This document shows positions 1 to 8,093 of a stretch of DNA of 20,789 nucleotides, one piece after another. A program made the position numbers and the translations under genes. The notes beneath the pieces were generated by a model. It saw only the letters and a program-made list of their open reading frames with translations, ran no database searches and was not told where the DNA came from. Each line of letters begins with the position of its first letter. Within the stretch, counting starts at the first letter, position 1. The stretch covers positions 1-20,789 of the forward strand of contig CAYMZR010000030.1 of NCBI GenBank assembly GCA_964394975.1, given 5' to 3'. Source of the DNA: UBA11996 sp964394975. Its GTDB lineage: Bacteria; Chloroflexota; Dehalococcoidia; Lucifugimonadales; UBA826.

Positions 1-506
1 GCCTCTTCCTGGGTTATCTCACCAGATTCCACTGCAGCCGAAATCTTGGCCTTTATATCCTCAATGTCCATCATAGGGCTTTTGTGATGGTGTCTCTTAC
101 CATGCCATTTCTTACCCTTCTCTTTTCTTTCTTCCAAACCTGCCAATTTAGCGTCAGCTTCCTCTTGTGTTATCTCACCAGATTCCACCGCAGCTGCTAT
201 CTCAGCCTTTATCGATTCAAGCTTGGCAGCCATCTTCTCTTGTCCTGCGAACTCCTTCTTTAATAGAGACATAACCTTGTCTACTTGGTCTTGACTGATC
301 TCTTCATTCTGAATAGCTGTCTGGATTCGAGCTTTTAATCCATCGACAATAATCTCAGCAGGAAGAGTGTCTAGTGAAACAAGAGAATCTGTCTGAGTTT
401 GGTTGGGATCATCCGCGTAGATAGGAGAACAAGCCACAGTCGCTAGACCCATGGGTAGTATCAGCATCCCTGCTAATATGAATTTTATATTTCTTAAACG
501 AATCAT
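1..506 (-). CDS. Partial exported protein with three helical repeats (3' end off window)
   Basis: An open frame starts at ATG 504-506 with GGAG six bases upstream and runs off the left edge without a stop after 168 codons. The first ~26 residues are a hydrophobic signal sequence ending ATVAC-SPIYA; it could be cut by signal peptidase I after IYA-31 or act as a weak lipobox at Cys26. The rest is charged and helical. A motif of about 20 residues, IKAxI.AAVESGEITQEEA, occurs at residues 99-118 and 151-169, exactly 52 codons apart and visible as a DNA repeat (1-66 against 157-222), with a diverged copy at 57-76. A basic His-rich stretch, KWHGKRHHHK, lies between the two close copies and could bind metal. 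The motif resembles short secreted repeat proteins such as those with DUF2680-like units, but I do not recognise the gene. It is transcribed away from the arsenite exporter; the shared intergenic region is 507-690. Confidence 0.8.
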   Translation of the reverse strand, partial: MIRLRNIKFILAGMLILPMGLATVACSPIYADDPNQTQTDSLVSLDTLPAEIIVDGLKARIQTAIQNEEISQDQVDKVMSLLKKEFAGQEKMAAKLESIKAEIAAAVESGEITQEEADAKLAGLEERKEKGKKWHGKRHHHKSPMMDIEDIKAKISAAVESGEITQEE

Positions 507-622
507 TTTCTTCTCCAAATAGTATTATCCATTAACTTGATAGGAAAAGACTAGTAAAGTTTTATAAACATACTATGTGATATTTTTAAGAAAACTCTAA
601 GATTTAAAGCAATTCAACGCTG

Positions 623-655
623 TTAAGCTTGATAATGAAATCCGATCATGCTTAA
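623..655. repeat. Inverted repeat in divergent intergenic region
   Basis: TTAAGCTTGAT (623-633) pairs with ATCATGCTTAA (645-655) across an 11-base loop; ten of eleven positions pair. It lies 35 bases before the arsenite exporter start and about 117 bases before the divergent secreted-protein gene. The dyad could be an operator or an RNA hairpin in the exporter leader. There is no run of T after it, so it is not a standard terminator. The rest of 507-690 holds no gene I can support. Confidence 0.5.
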
Positions 656-690
656 GCGGGTATATTCTAATTATTGTCAGGTAAATATAT

Positions 691-1710
691 ATGGGCGTCT
701 TTGAGAGATATCTTTCGATCTGGGTTGGTTTAGGCATAATTGCTGGCGTATTGCTTGGGAACATACTGCCTGACATTTTCCAGCAAATCGCCAAAATTGA
801 ATTCGCCCATGTGAATCTAGTAGTAGCACTATTAATATGGATAATGATCTACCCAATGATGGTACAAATAGATTTTTCATCTATTAAAGACCTAAAGAGC
901 AAACCGTCAGGTCTTATCCTAACTTTAATCGTTAATTGGCTTATCAAACCTTTTACAATGGCTGCACTTGGATGGCTTTTCTTCAAGGTTATATTTGCCG
1001 GTTGGGTCGATACCGATACTGCTACTGAGTATATCGCAGGGATGATTATTCTCGGGGTAGCACCCTGCACCGCTATGGTATTTGTCTGGAGCCAACTAAC
1101 CAAAGGTGATCCCAATTACACCTTAGTGCAGGTGTCTGTTAATGACGTCATCATGATTTTTGCCTTCGCACCCATTGCGGGCTTATTACTTGGTGTGACC
1201 GATATTGTGGTTCCATGGGACACTTTATTTTATTCAGTCATACTCTATGTGCTACTACCCCTAGTGGCAGGTGTTATAACTCGCAGGCTACTCGAAAAAC
1301 CCAAGGGAGACTCAAACCTGCTCACTTTTCTGTCAGCATTAAAACCATGGTCTATTTTAGGGTTGTTGTTAACTGTGGTATTACTTTTCGGCTTCCAAGC
1401 CGAAGTTATTTTAAAAAAACCTCAGGCCATCGTACTGATAGCTATTCCCCTTTTAATTCAAACTTACGGAATTTTTGCTTTGGCATATGGTTCCGCAAGA
1501 TTCTTGAAGATAAAACACAACATTGCAGGTCCCGCCTGTTTGATTGGAACTTCCAATTTTTTCGAGCTTGCAGTAGCAGTGGCAATATCTCTTTTCGGAC
1601 TTAATTCCGGAGCAGCCTTAGCAACCGTTGTTGGGGTTCTTGTTGAGGTTCCCGTGATGTTGTCATTAGTGTATTTAGTCAATCGTACAAAGGATCTATT
1701 TCCTGAATAA
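691..1710 (+). CDS. acr3: Arsenite efflux transporter, ACR3 family
   Basis: A 339-residue polytopic membrane protein with about ten hydrophobic segments, the usual ACR3 size. The family carries arsenite (sometimes antimonite) out through the inner membrane. Two hallmark sites are present: Cys126 in GVAPCTAMVFVWS and Glu292 in SNFFELAVA. They match Cys129 and Glu295 that I recall as essential in Alkaliphilus Acr3, with the same spacing. The start ATG has a modest AGGT eight bases upstream. No arsR, arsC or arsM gene is visible beside it, so arsenite itself, or a partner gene elsewhere, must supply the substrate. An inverted repeat at 623-655 lies in its upstream region. The next gene, an MBL hydrolase, begins 88 bases downstream past another dyad and may or may not share the transcript. 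The family call is firm; the substrate is inferred from the family. Confidence 0.93.
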   Translation: MGVFERYLSIWVGLGIIAGVLLGNILPDIFQQIAKIEFAHVNLVVALLIWIMIYPMMVQIDFSSIKDLKSKPSGLILTLIVNWLIKPFTMAALGWLFFKVIFAGWVDTDTATEYIAGMIILGVAPCTAMVFVWSQLTKGDPNYTLVQVSVNDVIMIFAFAPIAGLLLGVTDIVVPWDTLFYSVILYVLLPLVAGVITRRLLEKPKGDSNLLTFLSALKPWSILGLLLTVVLLFGFQAEVILKKPQAIVLIAIPLLIQTYGIFALAYGSARFLKIKHNIAGPACLIGTSNFFELAVAVAISLFGLNSGAALATVVGVLVEVPVMLSLVYLVNRTKDLFPE

Positions 1711-1742
1711 TAAAAATGTCTTAATTGCTCTTCTGCTCTCAA

Positions 1743-1781
1743 AGTCCTAATATTCACTTTATCGTGAGAAGAAATAGGACT
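1743..1781. repeat. Intercistronic inverted repeat
   Basis: AGTCCTA (1743-1749) is perfectly complementary to TAGGACT (1775-1781), and inside it TTCAC (1753-1757) pairs with GTGAG (1764-1768) around a six-base loop. The structure sits between the ACR3 stop and the SD (AGAGG) of the MBL gene. No T-run follows, so it may be a processing or attenuating hairpin, or an operator, rather than an intrinsic terminator. Confidence 0.5.
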
Positions 1782-1798
1782 AAAAGAGGCAATCTGAA

Positions 1799-2641
1799 AT
1801 GGCTACTCCAGGAACAGAAATTGTGGAACTTGAAACGGGTGTATTCGCCCGGCTGCACGAAGGATTAACAAATGCCGGAATCATTGTTGGAGATGACAGT
1901 GTTCTAGTCATCGATTCTTTAAGGGTTCCCTCCTTTGCAAGAGATTTGATCAAAGACGTCAAAGATATTACCAATAAGCCCATCAAATTTGTTATAGACA
2001 CTCACTCACATTGGGATCATTCATGGGGTAATGAGGAATTTCCTGACGCCACGATCATTGGTCATAAGAATTGCTATGCCGAAATGGTCGATGTTGAATG
2101 GAATGAACAGTGGAGAAAAAAAGTTACCAGCTCAAAAGATCCTTGGTCAGAGGAAGGAAATATAGTCAATATAACCCCACCCAACATGACTTTTGAAACG
2201 AGTATGCAATTATATTTTGGTGGTAGGGAGTTAGATCTTAAGTATTTTGGCAGGGCTCATACTAGCGGAGACATATACATTCATTTACCAAACGAAAAAA
2301 TTGTATTTACAGGGGACGTGGCTCAAGATGGTGGAGTTCCTTACTTGGGAGACTGCTATCCAGTTGATTGGCCTGAGACAGACAATAAATTAGCATCACT
2401 ACCGATCCAAAAATTCGTATCAGGACACGGCCCAATTGGTGACCATCAAGCCTTAGAGGGTGCTAGGGATTTTATTCACAATTTGGTTGATTCGATTAAA
2501 TCAGCAATAACCGACGGACAAAATGCTGGCCAAGCGAGTCAGTCGGTTATAGAACAATTAACACCGCAGTACGGAAACTGGCGCTCCTTTGATCGTATAG
2601 GTGAAAATCTAACCAGTGTCTATGAAAAATTGAAAGTCTAA
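1799..2641 (+). CDS. MBL-fold metallo-hydrolase
   Basis: A 280-residue metallo-beta-lactamase-fold protein. The metal-binding motif THSHWDH is at residues 68-74 (His69, His71, Asp73, His74). The further ligands are His154 in GRAHTSGD, Asp173 in FTGDV and His210 in SGHGP, so a complete binuclear metal site is present. There is no signal peptide, so it should act in the cytoplasm. The SD AGAGG precedes the ATG by about nine bases. The family cleaves many esters, thioesters, lactones and sulfates, and nothing here fixes the substrate. It is much shorter than SdsA-type alkylsulfatases and lacks their extra domains. The MFS gene follows after nine bases and a sulfatase after that, so it probably belongs to a three-gene uptake-and-hydrolysis operon. 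Fold and active site are seen; role is inferred. Confidence 0.88.
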   Translation: MATPGTEIVELETGVFARLHEGLTNAGIIVGDDSVLVIDSLRVPSFARDLIKDVKDITNKPIKFVIDTHSHWDHSWGNEEFPDATIIGHKNCYAEMVDVEWNEQWRKKVTSSKDPWSEEGNIVNITPPNMTFETSMQLYFGGRELDLKYFGRAHTSGDIYIHLPNEKIVFTGDVAQDGGVPYLGDCYPVDWPETDNKLASLPIQKFVSGHGPIGDHQALEGARDFIHNLVDSIKSAITDGQNAGQASQSVIEQLTPQYGNWRSFDRIGENLTSVYEKLKV

Positions 2642-2650
2642 ATTGACTAG

Positions 2651-3889
2651 ATGTCAGAGAGGCATGTTAGAAATCTAATTACAACTCATCAAGGAAAAAG
2701 TGGCTCATACAGATGGGTAGTTTACGGATTGTTTGTAATCTGTAACACCTTTGGGTTCCTTGTAGCAAACACTATAGGTATTTTACTTCCTTCGATAACT
2801 GCCGACCTGAATCTGTCTCCAACACAGCAGGGCATGCTAAGTTCTGCACCTTATTGGGCTAATGTCGTGTTAATGATAATCATTGCCCTTTGGGTTTCCC
2901 AATTTCCTCCCAAAATCTTGGCGTTAGTGACTGTACTTTTGGGAGGCGTGGTGGTTTTAATACAGGCATGGTCCCAAAGCTTTATTGCGATCTTCATTGC
3001 AAGACTCTTATTTGGCGTCACTATGATTGCGAGAGAGCCAGCTAGGGCCCTACTAATACGCCAATGGATCCCACAAAATCAAGTTAATCATGCAGGAGGG
3101 ATATCTAATTTGTTTTTTGGGATAATGGTCAGTGGTGGTGTATTAATGATGCCGATACTCCTCAATTATTTCGGGGATAACTGGCGAAATGTAATGATCA
3201 CATTTGCCTTCATATTTTTTGCTCTTGCACTGGTATGGAGCATTTTCGGTAAAGAAAATCCAATTGCACAAGAGGCCGGCGACAAATCCATTAATGAACT
3301 CGAGATTCTCAAACGTGTGCTTAGCTTCAGGGATGTGTGGTTTGCCGGAATTGGATTTATGGGTGCCCTAATGTCATTTGCATCATTCAACAGCTTCCTT
3401 CCCACTTTGTTTGTAGACTTCTACGATATAAGTCTTAGCAAGTCAGGGCTAATAATTGCCCTTTACATTTTGCCGGGCGGGTTTTCAGGACTCACCTTTG
3501 GGCTACTGTCTAAATCATCTGGGTCGCGAAGCGGTATATTGATGGCTGCAGGCATAATTATTTCAATGAGTTTTTTAAGTATGACCTTGATTGATAGTTA
3601 TTACATGCTAATTGGGATAGCGATTGTAAATGGAATAGCTTGGGGGTTTTTCCCATTGTTATTTATGGTTCCTTTTCACATAAAAAATATTCGTCCTCGA
3701 GAAATTGCCGTCTCCTCAGCGGCTGTTATGACTATGGCAGCGGTAGGATCTTCAATCGGGCCAACTCTTACAGGGTTTTTACAGGAATCACTTGGTAGTT
3801 TAGAAATCTCACTGAGATTTATGGCCTTATCCCCGATAACTCTTTTTATAGCAGGTTTTCTCCTAAGGAAAACATCTCAGAGCAATTGA
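2651..3889 (+). CDS. MFS transporter
   Basis: A 412-residue protein with about twelve hydrophobic segments in two halves, typical of the major facilitator superfamily. The segment around residues 117-138 (RLLFGVTMIAREPARALLIRQW) and the basic loop SKSSGSRSG near residue 295 correspond to the loops after helices 4 and 8. The N-terminal tail of about 24 residues is cytoplasmic. It starts nine bases after the MBL gene stop with no convincing SD of its own, which suggests translational coupling. The sulfatase gene follows after 50 bases. By context it may import an organic acid or sulfate ester handled by the neighbouring hydrolases. The sequence does not name the substrate or the direction of transport. 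Confidence 0.88.
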   Translation: MSERHVRNLITTHQGKSGSYRWVVYGLFVICNTFGFLVANTIGILLPSITADLNLSPTQQGMLSSAPYWANVVLMIIIALWVSQFPPKILALVTVLLGGVVVLIQAWSQSFIAIFIARLLFGVTMIAREPARALLIRQWIPQNQVNHAGGISNLFFGIMVSGGVLMMPILLNYFGDNWRNVMITFAFIFFALALVWSIFGKENPIAQEAGDKSINELEILKRVLSFRDVWFAGIGFMGALMSFASFNSFLPTLFVDFYDISLSKSGLIIALYILPGGFSGLTFGLLSKSSGSRSGILMAAGIIISMSFLSMTLIDSYYMLIGIAIVNGIAWGFFPLLFMVPFHIKNIRPREIAVSSAAVMTMAAVGSSIGPTLTGFLQESLGSLEISLRFMALSPITLFIAGFLLRKTSQSN

Positions 3890-3939
3890 GCTACTATGTA
3901 GTCCCAAAAAGCATTAAATTTTAATAATTCAGGGATAAT

Positions 3940-5580
3940 ATGAACCAACCAAACTTCATTTTGATTTTGGCTGATGACATGGGCTATTCAGATCTTGGAT
4001 GTTATGGGTCTGAAATAAATACCCCAAATATCGATTCTCTTGCTTCTAATGGGGTCAGGTTTTCCCAGATGTACAACTCAGCCAGATGCTGTCCATCGAG
4101 AGCTGCCTTACTGACTGGGTTAAATCCACAGCAAACTGGTGTAGGGCACATGGTGTCAACTTTTGGGCAATCTAATTCCATTACCGTTCCCGGCTACCAG
4201 GGGTACCTCAACGAAACATCAGCAACCATCGCAGAGGTCCTAAAGACAAATGGATACAACACTTACATGTCGGGGAAATGGCATGTGGGTGGTGGTTACG
4301 ACCTGACTGACGCATCAACTTGGGATCCAGGAAATAAAACCCATCCCACGCCCACGCAAAGAGGATTTGATAACTTTTTTGGCATAGTGGCTGGAGCAGC
4401 CAATTTTTTCCACCCCAGAACTCTCATGAAAGACGATAAAGTACTAGTTATAGATACCTCTGACTTTTACTTAACTGACGCGATTAGTGAGAATGCGGTT
4501 TCAATGCTGGAAACATCCTCGAAGGATAATAAACCTTTCTTCATGCATATCGCTTACACCGCCCCGCATTGGCCATTACATGCATACGAAGAGGACATCG
4601 CCAAATATGTCGGCAAATACAGACATGGTTGGGACGAGATCAGAAGCAGTAGGCATGAAGAACTAAAAGGTATGGGTATGCTCGATTCTAAGTGGGAAAT
4701 ATCCCCGCGTGATTCTTCGTCGAGACCGTGGAATACAGTGGAAGAACAGGAATGGGAAGATCTTCGCATGGCGGTATACGCGGCTATGATAGACCGAATG
4801 GATCAGGGTATAGGCAAAATATTAGCTAAACTGAGGGAATTAGAACTTGATGAAAATACTGTGGTCATGTTCCTTTCTGACAATGGTGGTTGTGCTGAAT
4901 TTTTAGCTGAAGAAACAGAACGCCCGACTCCCTTACAATACTCCACGCCTACCCCAGATGGAAGAAATATTCAGATGGGTAACTGTCAGGACTTCAAACC
5001 TGGACCAGATGACACGTTTATGAGCTATGATCTACCGTGGGCTAATGCAAGCAATACACCTTTCCGTTTGTTCAAAAGATGGACACATGAGGGGGGTATA
5101 TCAACCCCATTTATTCTTAATTGGCCTGAACAAATAAAGGAGCCATCAATAGTTCATGACCCAACCCATATAATAGACATTGCTGCCACCATATATGAGG
5201 CATCTAATGCCATTTACCCCAAAGAATACAATGGAAATGCGATAACCCCATTAGAAGGAGAAAGTTTCCTTAAAGTTATAAATGGTGAAAATTGGGAAAG
5301 GAGAAATCCCATATTTTGGGAGCACGAAGGCAGCCAAGCCATCCGAGACGGGGAATGGAAATTAGTCAGTGAAGTGGGAGAGGGTTGGGAACTTTATAAT
5401 GTGAACGAGGATAGAACTGAATTGAACAATTTGGCCGAAAAGGAAAAAGAGCGCCTTTCAAAAATGCGGCATTCTTACCATACATGGATGGAGAGATGTG
5501 GGGTTGAAGATTGGCCAATCCCGCCACAGACATGGAATCCCGTAATGCACGCACCCCATTCTCATAGTTCTCGACGCTAA
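3940..5580 (+). CDS. Arylsulfatase, PAS-like, cytoplasmic type
   Basis: A 546-residue sulfatase that hydrolyses sulfate esters using a formylglycine made from cysteine. The signature C-x-P-S-R starts at Cys50 (ARCCPSR), with Arg54. Metal ligands are Asp12-Asp13 (LADDMG) and Asp314-Asn315 (LSDNGG). Other active-site residues are Lys113 and His115 (SGKWHVG), His210 (APHWPLH) and Lys379 (FKRWTHEGG). Their order and spacing follow the Pseudomonas aeruginosa arylsulfatase almost residue for residue, as does the length. No signal peptide is present, so it is expected in the cytoplasm and needs imported substrate, which fits the MFS gene upstream. The SD AGGG lies five bases before the ATG. A formylglycine-generating enzyme is required and is not in this window. 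Class is certain; the natural substrate is unknown. Confidence 0.95.
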   Translation: MNQPNFILILADDMGYSDLGCYGSEINTPNIDSLASNGVRFSQMYNSARCCPSRAALLTGLNPQQTGVGHMVSTFGQSNSITVPGYQGYLNETSATIAEVLKTNGYNTYMSGKWHVGGGYDLTDASTWDPGNKTHPTPTQRGFDNFFGIVAGAANFFHPRTLMKDDKVLVIDTSDFYLTDAISENAVSMLETSSKDNKPFFMHIAYTAPHWPLHAYEEDIAKYVGKYRHGWDEIRSSRHEELKGMGMLDSKWEISPRDSSSRPWNTVEEQEWEDLRMAVYAAMIDRMDQGIGKILAKLRELELDENTVVMFLSDNGGCAEFLAEETERPTPLQYSTPTPDGRNIQMGNCQDFKPGPDDTFMSYDLPWANASNTPFRLFKRWTHEGGISTPFILNWPEQIKEPSIVHDPTHIIDIAATIYEASNAIYPKEYNGNAITPLEGESFLKVINGENWERRNPIFWEHEGSQAIRDGEWKLVSEVGEGWELYNVNEDRTELNNLAEKEKERLSKMRHSYHTWMERCGVEDWPIPPQTWNPVMHAPHSHSSRR

Positions 5581-5594
5581 TATTACCGGAATGT

Positions 5595-6581
5595 CTATAT
5601 CTTCAATAGTCTTTGAGCATTTCCACCCAAAATAGCCTGTTTACTTGGGTCATCTAAAAATTGCATTTGAGATATCCATTCAGGTGGTGAATCCAATCCC
5701 ATATCGAATGGAAAGTCGCTACCCAATAGGACTCTATCTGAACCAACTTTGTTTACCAGATATTGCAATTCATCCGGTCCGTGGGTCAGGCAGTCGTAAT
5801 ATATCTTCTTCAAATAATCACTGGGTAAAGATGTGATATTCCGTTTTGCTTCTGGCCTGACTTGAAAGCCTCTATCCATCCTCGGCATACCAAAACATGC
5901 GTAACCACCGCCATGAGCAAAACACAATTTAACATCTGGACACTGGTCTAGGAGTCCCCCGAAGATAATGCTAGCTACCGCCATAGTATTGTCTAAAGGA
6001 TTACCTATCGTGTTAGCCAAATAGAAACTTTTCATTCTATCTGCACCAGCCGGCGCATGGGGGTGAAAAAACAGGAATGCGTCCAGATCTTCTGCGGCTT
6101 TAAAAAAAGGCCATAAAGATCGGTCATCATAATTTAGTCCATTAACATTGGTTGATAGCTCGGCGCCTTTAAACCCATTTTGCATAGCCCATTTCAATTC
6201 TGAAACTGCTTTGTTTACGTCTTGCAAGGGAACATTAGCCAATGCTTGAAACCGTTTAGGATCATAATTTACATAGCTCAACAAATCTTCATTCACTAAC
6301 CTTGCACTTCGCGCCCCTTCATCAGAATCTAGGTGATAATTAAAAAAATAAGGAGGGGTCGATACGACCTGCATGTCCACGTTTATGGAATCCATAAGTT
6401 TTATCCGATCCTCGATACTTAGACGCCAATTGTGCTCAATTGGTCCAGCGAAACGATTCATAGTATCTACGTAGGAGTTTCCATCATTTTGCACCAGGTT
6501 GGCCCCAAACCAACTTTGTCCATCATCAGAAGCTTTCCAAAAGTGTGAAGGGATTACATGGCTATGGATATCAATATTCAT
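5595..6581 (-). CDS. Amidohydrolase, ACMSD-like (amidohydrolase 2 family)
   Basis: A 328-residue TIM-barrel metal enzyme. The metal ligands of the ACMSD group are all present: His6 and His8 (DIHSH), His173 (FFHPH), His223 (FAHGGG) and Asp289 (LLGSDFP). The length matches 2-amino-3-carboxymuconate-6-semialdehyde decarboxylase (about 330 residues). The family decarboxylates aromatic or muconate-type acids, or less often hydrolyses lactones, in the cytoplasm. The start has the SD AAGGT six bases upstream and lies only nine bases after the hydantoinase stop, so the two are co-transcribed. It is the last gene of the minus-strand series, and its stop is 14 bases from the convergent sulfatase stop. 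The family is secure; decarboxylase against hydrolase cannot be decided from sequence. Confidence 0.9.
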   Translation of the reverse strand: MNIDIHSHVIPSHFWKASDDGQSWFGANLVQNDGNSYVDTMNRFAGPIEHNWRLSIEDRIKLMDSINVDMQVVSTPPYFFNYHLDSDEGARSARLVNEDLLSYVNYDPKRFQALANVPLQDVNKAVSELKWAMQNGFKGAELSTNVNGLNYDDRSLWPFFKAAEDLDAFLFFHPHAPAGADRMKSFYLANTIGNPLDNTMAVASIIFGGLLDQCPDVKLCFAHGGGYACFGMPRMDRGFQVRPEAKRNITSLPSDYLKKIYYDCLTHGPDELQYLVNKVGSDRVLLGSDFPFDMGLDSPPEWISQMQFLDDPSKQAILGGNAQRLLKI

Positions 6582-6590
6582 ATTTTTACC

Positions 6591-8042
6591 TTATTTCACT
6601 CTGTGTCCCTTAGGAGCACTAGCGGTCAAATTAACGTCGCCTGGCAGGTATAAGGCATCCCCTTGTTCATTTTTCATTTCTCCATGCTCAATAAGAGTTC
6701 TACCCCTTTGCATTGAAAAAACTGGTTTACCCAAAATTTCTTTACCTTCAAACATGGTGAAGTCTGCTTTGCAATGCTGTGCTTCAGCAGAAAGAACATG
6801 CTTCATAGCGGGGTCAAACAAAACTATGTCTGCATCAGATCCAGGTGATATGGTTCCTTTCTGAGGGTACAGTCCGAATATTTTTGCCGGGTTTTCACAC
6901 ATAACCTGAACCAATCTCATCATAGTGATGCGGCCTTGGTTTACTCCTTCCTCATACACAACAGGAAGCATTTGCTCTGTCCAATTCCCCCCGAAACTAG
7001 CTTCGAAAATGCTGCCGTCCTCGTCAATTTCATCCACGGCTTGTACAGCAGCTGAGCTCCTACCCCCAGAATATTTATGAGCTTTGCTAAACCCACAAAA
7101 GTCACTGGCTATAGTATCGATTACATTATTTTGTAAGCCTTCCCACATAGCTTTGTTATCCCCTCTTTCTCTTAACGGAGGACCTATTTTTGCTAAGGCT
7201 CCATGCTCCATAAGTGTCTCGTTTGTCAAATCCAGATATTGAGGGCAAGTCTCAGTAAATACCTGGTTACCCTCCTCCCGGTATCTACGAAGTACGTCTA
7301 AAACTTCCCTTGCGCTCAAGTGAACTACATAAAGGGGACAATCGGTTACTGATGCATAAGTCGCGGCACGGTTAGCAGCCTCAACTTCAAGAATTCTAGG
7401 CTGCGACTTCGCATAATATTCGCGGGACGTAAGACCTTCATCAATGAAATTATCTGTCAAAAAATCAATACAATATCCATTTTCAGCATGGACCATAGCA
7501 ATGCCCCCAGCCTCAGCCGCCAAAGACATTGCTTTAAGCATCCGGTCATCTGGCATCATCATCCCTCTTCTGGGGTAGGTCATGTACATTTTAAACGATA
7601 TGATGCCATTCTCGATTAATTTAGGAACTTCAACCTCAACATCATCATCTCCGAATAAGATCGCATGGACCCCGAAATCCAAATATGAAATTTCGTTTGA
7701 TTCTTCGATGAATCTATCTATACTTTCAGAAGTAGTGCCATCTATCCCTCGGCTTCTCATATTTTGCATAAATGGGATTACAGTGGTGATTCCGCCAAAG
7801 GCAGCACTCAGGGTGAAAGAATCCATTTTGTCTAAATTGATTGGGTGATTATGTGCATCAATTAAACCTGGAAGCACATACAACCCCGTAGCATCCATGG
7901 TTCGCTTAGCTTCAATATTGGAAGGATGTGGTAAAACATCTACTATTTTTTCACCCTTAACAACAACATCCATCTTTGTGATGGAAGAACCACTAACTAA
8001 GAGACCTCCAGAAATTAGAATATCTGCAGTTGTGGAAGTCAT
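6591..8042 (-). CDS. Dihydropyrimidinase / D-hydantoinase-like cyclic amidase
   Basis: A 483-residue member of the hydantoinase/dihydropyrimidinase group, which opens cyclic amide rings (hydantoins, dihydropyrimidines) in the cytoplasm. The binuclear site is complete: His64 and His66 (DAHNHP), Lys151 in FKMYMTY (the lysine that is carboxylated), His185 (VHAENG), His241 (VVHLS) and Asp314 (ASDFCGF). The residue after that Asp is Phe where His is common, which may alter specificity. The start is supported by AGGGG seven bases upstream. It sits 51 bases after the YtcJ-like amidohydrolase and nine before the ACMSD-like gene. The context suggests stepwise breakdown of a nitrogen-containing ring compound. 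Allantoinase or another cyclic amidase remains possible; dihydroorotase is less likely at this length. Confidence 0.92.
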   Translation of the reverse strand: MTSTTADILISGGLLVSGSSITKMDVVVKGEKIVDVLPHPSNIEAKRTMDATGLYVLPGLIDAHNHPINLDKMDSFTLSAAFGGITTVIPFMQNMRSRGIDGTTSESIDRFIEESNEISYLDFGVHAILFGDDDVEVEVPKLIENGIISFKMYMTYPRRGMMMPDDRMLKAMSLAAEAGGIAMVHAENGYCIDFLTDNFIDEGLTSREYYAKSQPRILEVEAANRAATYASVTDCPLYVVHLSAREVLDVLRRYREEGNQVFTETCPQYLDLTNETLMEHGALAKIGPPLRERGDNKAMWEGLQNNVIDTIASDFCGFSKAHKYSGGRSSAAVQAVDEIDEDGSIFEASFGGNWTEQMLPVVYEEGVNQGRITMMRLVQVMCENPAKIFGLYPQKGTISPGSDADIVLFDPAMKHVLSAEAQHCKADFTMFEGKEILGKPVFSMQRGRTLIEHGEMKNEQGDALYLPGDVNLTASAPKGHRVK

Positions 8043-8093
8043 TGGTTTTCCCCTTTAACGCTTGGCTTGAATTCTATTAAATTTCCGCAACTC

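Noticed and set aside
1..220. CRISPR-like repeats
   Set aside because: The repeated DNA is an in-frame coding duplication 156 bases apart, not short repeats with regular spacers.
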